Shown here: positions 6,267 through 10,392 of the stretch, one piece after another | Layout: every line of letters starts with the position of its first letter | How positions within the stretch are numbered: position 1 is the first letter of the stretch | Origin: Chloroflexales bacterium | GTDB lineage: Bacteria; Chloroflexota; Chloroflexia; Chloroflexales; Chloroflexaceae | Length of the DNA stretch: 10,392 nucleotides | Direction of reading: 5' to 3' | Assembly (NCBI GenBank): GCA_013336035.1 | Contig: JAAXUL010000205.1 | Span: 1 to 10,392 of the forward strand | Translations under genes and position numbers: made by a program | The notes under the pieces: model-generated | Seen by the model: the letters and a program-made list of their open reading frames with translations, nothing else | Told to the model about the DNA's origin: nothing | The model's database searches: none

Positions 6267-9200
6267 TTAGCGGCGAGCCAGCGGCAGATAGATCCGGGGC
6301 GTCGCAAACAGGCTAAAGCGGCTCAGGTGGCAGATCGGCACCGTGAGCTGGTTCTGCTCCAGATTGCGCTCGTAGGCGCCGCAGGCCGCGTCGGCCCACG
6401 CGCTGCCGTCCCAGTAGGACAGCGTGAGCGCGCGCTCGTTGAGCTGGGCCACCGTCGCGTCTGAGTAGCGGATTGTCACCACGATCGGCTTGGCGAAGGT
6501 GAAGCCTTCGAGCAAGCTGTTGTCACGCGTGGCGGCCAGCTCAAAGCCTTGCCCGGCGAAGGCCAGGCCCGCCGGGTGGCTGGTGCTGGACGGAGCAAAG
6601 GGCGCGAAGACCAGGCTCACCGTCTCGCTGATCGCGCCGGCGGGGATCTGGACGTCCATCGCGAGGCCGTTTGTGCCTGTGTAGACCAGGCTGCCACCCG
6701 CCGCGCCGACCGCGGTGCTGAAGTTGCTCTTGAACGACAGCCGGCCCTCGACCGCGGGCGAGACCGTGCCCTTGCTGGTCACGTAGTCGATCACGGCGTC
6801 GCGCACGTAGTACTGGGTGTCCGCCACGATCTGGCTGAGCGGCCACAGGCTCACGCCGTTATCGCTGAAGTTGCACGAGCCGGCGGCCAGATAGTTGACG
6901 GTCGAGACCGTGTAGTACTTCGTGGTGTCCGTGAAGTCGATCGCGTTCCCGTTCACGACCAGCGACTCGACGTTGCTGCCGTTCGGCAGCAGGGGGTAGG
7001 TGTCGCGGTAGGTGATCGTGCCGCCCGCATTGACGTCGAGCATGCAGGTCGTGTAGTACGAGTAGCCGCCGTATCCCGGCACGTACTTGTAGTAGTAGTA
7101 GTTTCGGTAGGCCCGCTCGAGCACAGCCTTGAGCTGCGGCCCGTTCATGCGCAGCGCCACCAGCGAGTTTTCGTACGGCATCGCCGCGAACATATCGCTG
7201 ACGGTCAGCGCGACTGGGCTGGCCGGCGTTGCCGCGTCGGCGACCTTCTTATTGGTCATCGCGCCGGAGAGGTGGAAGTCGACTGTGATGTTGTGCTGCG
7301 CCAGCTCCCAGACCGCGGCGTCGGCCTGGAGGTTGGCGCCGTTGGTCTCGGCGGTGAAGGCGTTCAGCGTATCGATCGGCGCGGTGGTCTGGCCGACCTG
7401 CTTGGCGTTGTAGGCGTTCAGCTGCGCCGTGTAGGGGTCGACGATCGCCTTGATCGCGGCGTCCTCCTCGGTCGTGGCCGGCACGGCGATATCGCGGCCC
7501 GCCCGCGCCACCACCTCGTAGCCGCCACCAGCGCGGGGCCGCAGACCCAGGATGGTCTCGCCCAGGTAGGTGTTGTAGCGGTAGGCCTGGTTGATGATCA
7601 CCGGCGTGTTGTTCGGCCCCGCGACCAGCGCCGGCAGGTACTGGTAGTCGCCCGAGGCGTCGCTCTGCTTGCTCGGGTCGGTATGGCTGTGCCCGCCGAT
7701 GATCGCGTCGACGCCGGTCACCTCGGCCGCCAGATTCGTGTCCACGTTCGAGTCCACCTCGACGCTCTTCGGGTTGGTGGTGAAGCCGATGTGGGTCAGG
7801 GCGACGACCACGTCGTTAGCGCTGCGCAGGGCAGGGACACGGGCCTGGGCGTCGCTGATCGGGTTGGTGAAGGTCAGGCCGGGGATGTTGCTGGGCAGCT
7901 CGTAGTTCGGGATGCGGTGGTTGCCGACGCCGAGGATCGCCAGCTTGATCGCGCCCGCCGGGCCCGGCAGCGTTTTGCTGACGGAGGCTTGCACCGGGAC
8001 ACCGGCGAGGCCGTAGCTGCCGTTATCGCTCAGGTTGGCCTGGAGGATCGGGAAGGTCGCCTGCTTGAGTGTGCTGACGAACACGTCTTTGCCGAAGTTG
8101 AACTCGTGATTGCCGAGCGTCATCGCCGTGTAGCCCAGGGCGTTCATCGCGGCCATCATCGGGTGTGTGGTCAGGTTGCCGGAGAGGGGTGTCCCGTCGG
8201 CGGCATAGCCCAGGGCGGCCGACTTGAAGTAGTACATCATCGAGTCGCCTTGGATGTTGTCGCCCGCCTGGAGCAGGATGGTGCGGTCCGGATTGTGCTG
8301 GCGCTCCTGCTTGATCACCGTCGCCAGCTGGGTCAGCCCGACGGTGGTGGTCGAGCCCGAGACCGTCTTGGCGAGGCGACCGTGCGAGTCGTTGTGGTGC
8401 AGTATGGTGACCGGGACGATCAGGTTCGGGTTGTTCGGGTCGTAGACCCCGGTGCCGTTGCGCGTGATGCGCCCATCGATCGTGCCGTTGCCGTTCGGGC
8501 CGTTGTAGGGGCTGGCCTGGGTGTAGTGCGCCTTCGACCAGCGGATGACGCCGTCGAGCATATCACCCCAGTAGGTGATGTTGCGCATGTACTTGAAGGC
8601 GGTGAAGCCATCCTGGCCGGCCGGGGCGAGGAACTCGTTGGTCGCCACGCGGTAGGTCTTGGTCAGCTGCAGCGGCTCCCAGGCGCCGCTGGTGCGATTC
8701 TTGACCTGCACGTCGTAGGCGCCCCAGGCCCAGGGCTGCGCCAGGCCGAGGGTGTCGCTATAGACGTAGTAGCTGAACTTGATGCCGGAGGGCTGGATCG
8801 CGCCTTTGAAGAGCGAGGCGCTCTGGTTCAGCAGTTCCATCAGCTGGGCGCCGGTCATGTCGCCGACCACGGTCTGGTTGCCGAACGGCAGGACGCTAAA
8901 TACCGCGCCGTAGGTCAGGGTGTAGGGCTCGGTGAAGCCGACGGGGCGGACAATATCGGCGCGGATGCCGCCCGGGTTGTTGAAGACCATGTCGGCGTCA
9001 TTCGCGGCCGTGGCGTCGGTGTTCAGGTCGTTGTAGATCGCGTCCTGGATGAACTCACCCATGAGCGAGTCGCCGTTGTAGTCGCGCACCAGGTCGGTCG
9101 CGGTGTAGCCGACGACCTCGCCGATCTGCGCCTGGTAGGCCGCGTCGCTGGTCCAGGTCGCGAGGCGCGTCTTCGTAGCGGCATCCTCGGCTACCGTGAA

Positions 9201-10184
9201 AGCCTTGCTGGCGTCTGTCGCGTTGACGACCAGGCTCTGCCAGGTAACGCTGGTGGTCCCGGCGGTCGTATCGATCGCCAGGTCGGCCCGCCCGAGATTG
9301 CGGCCGGCGTAGTAGGCCTGGACCACGGGGATGCCGCTGACGACCTGCGCGGCGGTCAGGTTGGTGTGGCTGTGCCCGCCGATGATCAGGCTCACCGGCG
9401 CCCCTCCGTCGGCGAGCTTCTTGGCCAGGGTCTGGTCGCCGTACACGGGGAAGCCATAGCCGTACCCGCCGTCGGTGTTCCCGAGGTGGCTGAGCACGAC
9501 GACCGCGTTAGCCCCCGCGGCCTTGATCTCAGCGTAGTAGTGCTTGATCGACTCGGCCGGGTCCTTGAAGCAGAGGCCCTGGGTCGCCGCGGCGATGGTG
9601 ATGTAGGGCGTCTCCTGCGTGGTCACGCCGATGATGGCGATCTTCGCCTGATTCCCGGTCGCCCCGACGGTCTTCATGATCCAGGGCTGGGCGAACGATG
9701 GCGCGGTCCACCCCGCCGTATCGCACGAGGCGGTGTCCTTGGTCACGAGGTTGGCCGCCACGAAGGGGTACGCGGCCTCGCTGATGCGGCTCTTCAGGGT
9801 ATCCTGGCCCCAGTCGAACTCGTGGTTGCCGAAGGTCGCGGCGTCGTAGCCGAGGGCGTTGAAGAGGTCGATCGTCGGCGCGCCCTTCTTCAGGTTCGAG
9901 AGCAGGCTGCCCTGCATCTCATCGCCGCCGTCGAGCAGCAGGGTGTTACTGGTGCCGACGGCCGTGCGCACCTCCTTGATCTTCGTCGCGAGGCGGGCGA
10001 TGCCGGGGTTGCTCCCGGACACCTCCAGATTGCCGTGAAAGTCGTTGGTGTGCAAGATGGTGACGTTGACAACCGCCGACAGTCCTGGTGAGACCGTTTG
10101 CGCATGGCCACTTCCAGTGGAGACAAGCGAGGTCACGAGCACGAGGAGGGCGAACAGGGCCCCAAGCCGTCTGTGACGTGGCAT
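6267..10184 (-). CDS. secreted tandem 5'-nucleotidase / cyclic phosphodiesterase-like protein
   Basis: Predicted exported metallophosphoesterase of 1305 residues with two catalytic units, probably releasing phosphate and nucleosides from nucleotides outside the membrane. A Sec signal peptide covers residues 1-28, with cleavage likely after GSGHA. Unit 1 has HTNDFHG (45-51), DGGDEMQGS (85-93), GNHEFD (119-124), SHLGN (232-236) and GGHSH (269-273), then a nucleotidase C-terminal domain with NPGGIRAD (403-410) and GQDGF (523-527). Unit 2 repeats the order: HHNDSHG (596-602), AGDNIQGDS (640-648), GNHEFN (691-696), THIGF (797-801) and GGHSH (830-834), then a divergent C-terminal domain lacking GGIR and with a Tyr-rich loop at 1027-1046. 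Residues from about 1160 to 1270 look like a beta-rich ZU5-type domain, and the end is IYLPLARR. Bacillus YfkN also joins two such units. The start at 10184, not the upstream in-frame ATGs, is set by GGGAGG 5 bases away and by the signal peptide. Confidence 0.93.
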   Translation of the reverse strand: MPRHRRLGALFALLVLVTSLVSTGSGHAQTVSPGLSAVVNVTILHTNDFHGNLEVSGSNPGIARLATKIKEVRTAVGTSNTLLLDGGDEMQGSLLSNLKKGAPTIDLFNALGYDAATFGNHEFDWGQDTLKSRISEAAYPFVAANLVTKDTASCDTAGWTAPSFAQPWIMKTVGATGNQAKIAIIGVTTQETPYITIAAATQGLCFKDPAESIKHYYAEIKAAGANAVVVLSHLGNTDGGYGYGFPVYGDQTLAKKLADGGAPVSLIIGGHSHTNLTAAQVVSGIPVVQAYYAGRNLGRADLAIDTTAGTTSVTWQSLVVNATDASKAFTVAEDAATKTRLATWTSDAAYQAQIGEVVGYTATDLVRDYNGDSLMGEFIQDAIYNDLNTDATAANDADMVFNNPGGIRADIVRPVGFTEPYTLTYGAVFSVLPFGNQTVVGDMTGAQLMELLNQSASLFKGAIQPSGIKFSYYVYSDTLGLAQPWAWGAYDVQVKNRTSGAWEPLQLTKTYRVATNEFLAPAGQDGFTAFKYMRNITYWGDMLDGVIRWSKAHYTQASPYNGPNGNGTIDGRITRNGTGVYDPNNPNLIVPVTILHHNDSHGRLAKTVSGSTTTVGLTQLATVIKQERQHNPDRTILLQAGDNIQGDSMMYYFKSAALGYAADGTPLSGNLTTHPMMAAMNALGYTAMTLGNHEFNFGKDVFVSTLKQATFPILQANLSDNGSYGLAGVPVQASVSKTLPGPAGAIKLAILGVGNHRIPNYELPSNIPGLTFTNPISDAQARVPALRSANDVVVALTHIGFTTNPKSVEVDSNVDTNLAAEVTGVDAIIGGHSHTDPSKQSDASGDYQYLPALVAGPNNTPVIINQAYRYNTYLGETILGLRPRAGGGYEVVARAGRDIAVPATTEEDAAIKAIVDPYTAQLNAYNAKQVGQTTAPIDTLNAFTAETNGANLQADAAVWELAQHNITVDFHLSGAMTNKKVADAATPASPVALTVSDMFAAMPYENSLVALRMNGPQLKAVLERAYRNYYYYKYVPGYGGYSYYTTCMLDVNAGGTITYRDTYPLLPNGSNVESLVVNGNAIDFTDTTKYYTVSTVNYLAAGSCNFSDNGVSLWPLSQIVADTQYYVRDAVIDYVTSKGTVSPAVEGRLSFKSNFSTAVGAAGGSLVYTGTNGLAMDVQIPAGAISETVSLVFAPFAPSSTSHPAGLAFAGQGFELAATRDNSLLEGFTFAKPIVVTIRYSDATVAQLNERALTLSYWDGSAWADAACGAYERNLEQNQLTVPICHLSRFSLFATPRIYLPLARR

Positions 10185-10189
10185 ACCAA

Positions 10190-10195
10190 CCTCCC
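10190..10195 (-). promoter_or_regulatory. ribosome binding site that decides the nucleotidase start
   Basis: GGGAGG on the minus strand (10195-10190) is 5 bases ahead of the ATG at 10184-10182. The in-frame ATGs at 10280 and 10232 would add an Arg-rich leader ahead of the signal peptide and lack such a site. I see no convincing promoter in 10196-10335. Confidence 0.8.
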
Positions 10196-10335
10196 AGATC
10201 CGCGGGCGCCCTATCCTGGTGAATGCGGGCATGACGAAAGCGACGCGGATGGATCTTCCGCGCCGATCCCGCACACGCATGGCGGGATGCAGACTCAGAA
10301 GCTCTCCAATATTCCAACGGTAAGGGCATACTCGT

Positions 10336-10392
10336 TCACGAGGCTTTGGCGAGACGGCGGCCGAGGAGGCGGATCGAGGCGAGGTAAAGCCA
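10336..10392 (-). CDS. possible 3' end of an unknown gene, cut by the window edge
   Basis: One minus-strand frame enters from the window edge and stops at TGA (10338-10336) after 18 codons, encoding a basic amphipathic tail that includes LASIRLLGRRLAKAS. Its position, 151 bases before the nucleotidase start on the same strand, fits the end of an upstream gene. Too little is present to name it, and chance cannot be excluded: another minus-strand frame, that of the nucleotidase, also stays open to the window edge. Confidence 0.25.
   Translation of the reverse strand, partial: WLYLASIRLLGRRLAKAS

Noticed and set aside
6549..10091. An 1180-codon open frame on the plus strand, antisense to the nucleotidase gene
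   Set aside because: It is rich in Arg, Val, Gly, His and Asp with no domain, signal or ribosome binding site, as expected for the complement of a long GC-rich gene. The opposite strand has full catalytic motifs.
10185..10280. N-terminal extension of the nucleotidase to ATG 10280
   Set aside because: It would bury the signal peptide behind 32 Arg-rich residues, whereas ATG 10184 has GGGAGG 5 bases away and starts a standard signal peptide.

Overview
GC-rich bacterial DNA, most likely from the phylum Chloroflexi (Chloroflexota, Chloroflexales/Roseiflexus-like). This is inferred from three things seen here: a lipoprotein with a twin-arginine-type signal, LAAC lipobox and a long Ala/Pro/Thr-rich linker; a large secreted enzyme ending in a short IYLPL-RR tail; and high-GC codon use. 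No RNA gene, CRISPR array or mobile element was seen.

Layout. (1) 1-261: no supportable gene; one candidate extended -10 promoter and a small dyad. (2) 262-3629, plus strand: a three-gene ABC importer operon, permease - permease - substrate-binding lipoprotein, whose members resemble UgpA, UgpE and UgpB of the sn-glycerol-3-phosphate / glycerophosphodiester importer. No ATPase is present in the window. It ends at an 11-bp-stem hairpin (3665-3692). (3) 3749-4492, minus strand: a classical short-chain dehydrogenase/reductase (SDR), convergent with the importer operon. (4) 4493-4674: a 182-bp divergent control region packed with dyads, including a 12-bp palindrome beside a candidate -10 of the SDR and a large inverted repeat over the -10 and leader of the opposite gene. 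(5) 4675-6131, plus strand: a TetR regulator and, 11 bp after its stop with a strong ribosome binding site, a NapH-type membrane polyferredoxin. (6) 6168-6204: a perfect 16-bp-stem hairpin between convergent genes. (7) 6267-10184, minus strand: a 1305-residue secreted protein with two successive 5'-nucleotidase/UshA-CpdB-type units, a beta-rich C-terminal domain and the IYLPL tail. (8) 10336-10392, minus strand: possibly the last codons of another gene.

How the genes fit together. The Ugp-like importer and the tandem nucleotidase both point to recovery of phosphorus or carbon from extracellular organophosphates, though they are separated and oppositely oriented, and no Pho-type operator was recognised. 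The middle block looks like a self-contained switch: a TetR protein, its likely operator, a membrane Fe-S electron-transfer protein in the same transcript and an NAD(P)-dependent reductase on the divergent side. The substrate and inducer of that block cannot be read from the sequence.
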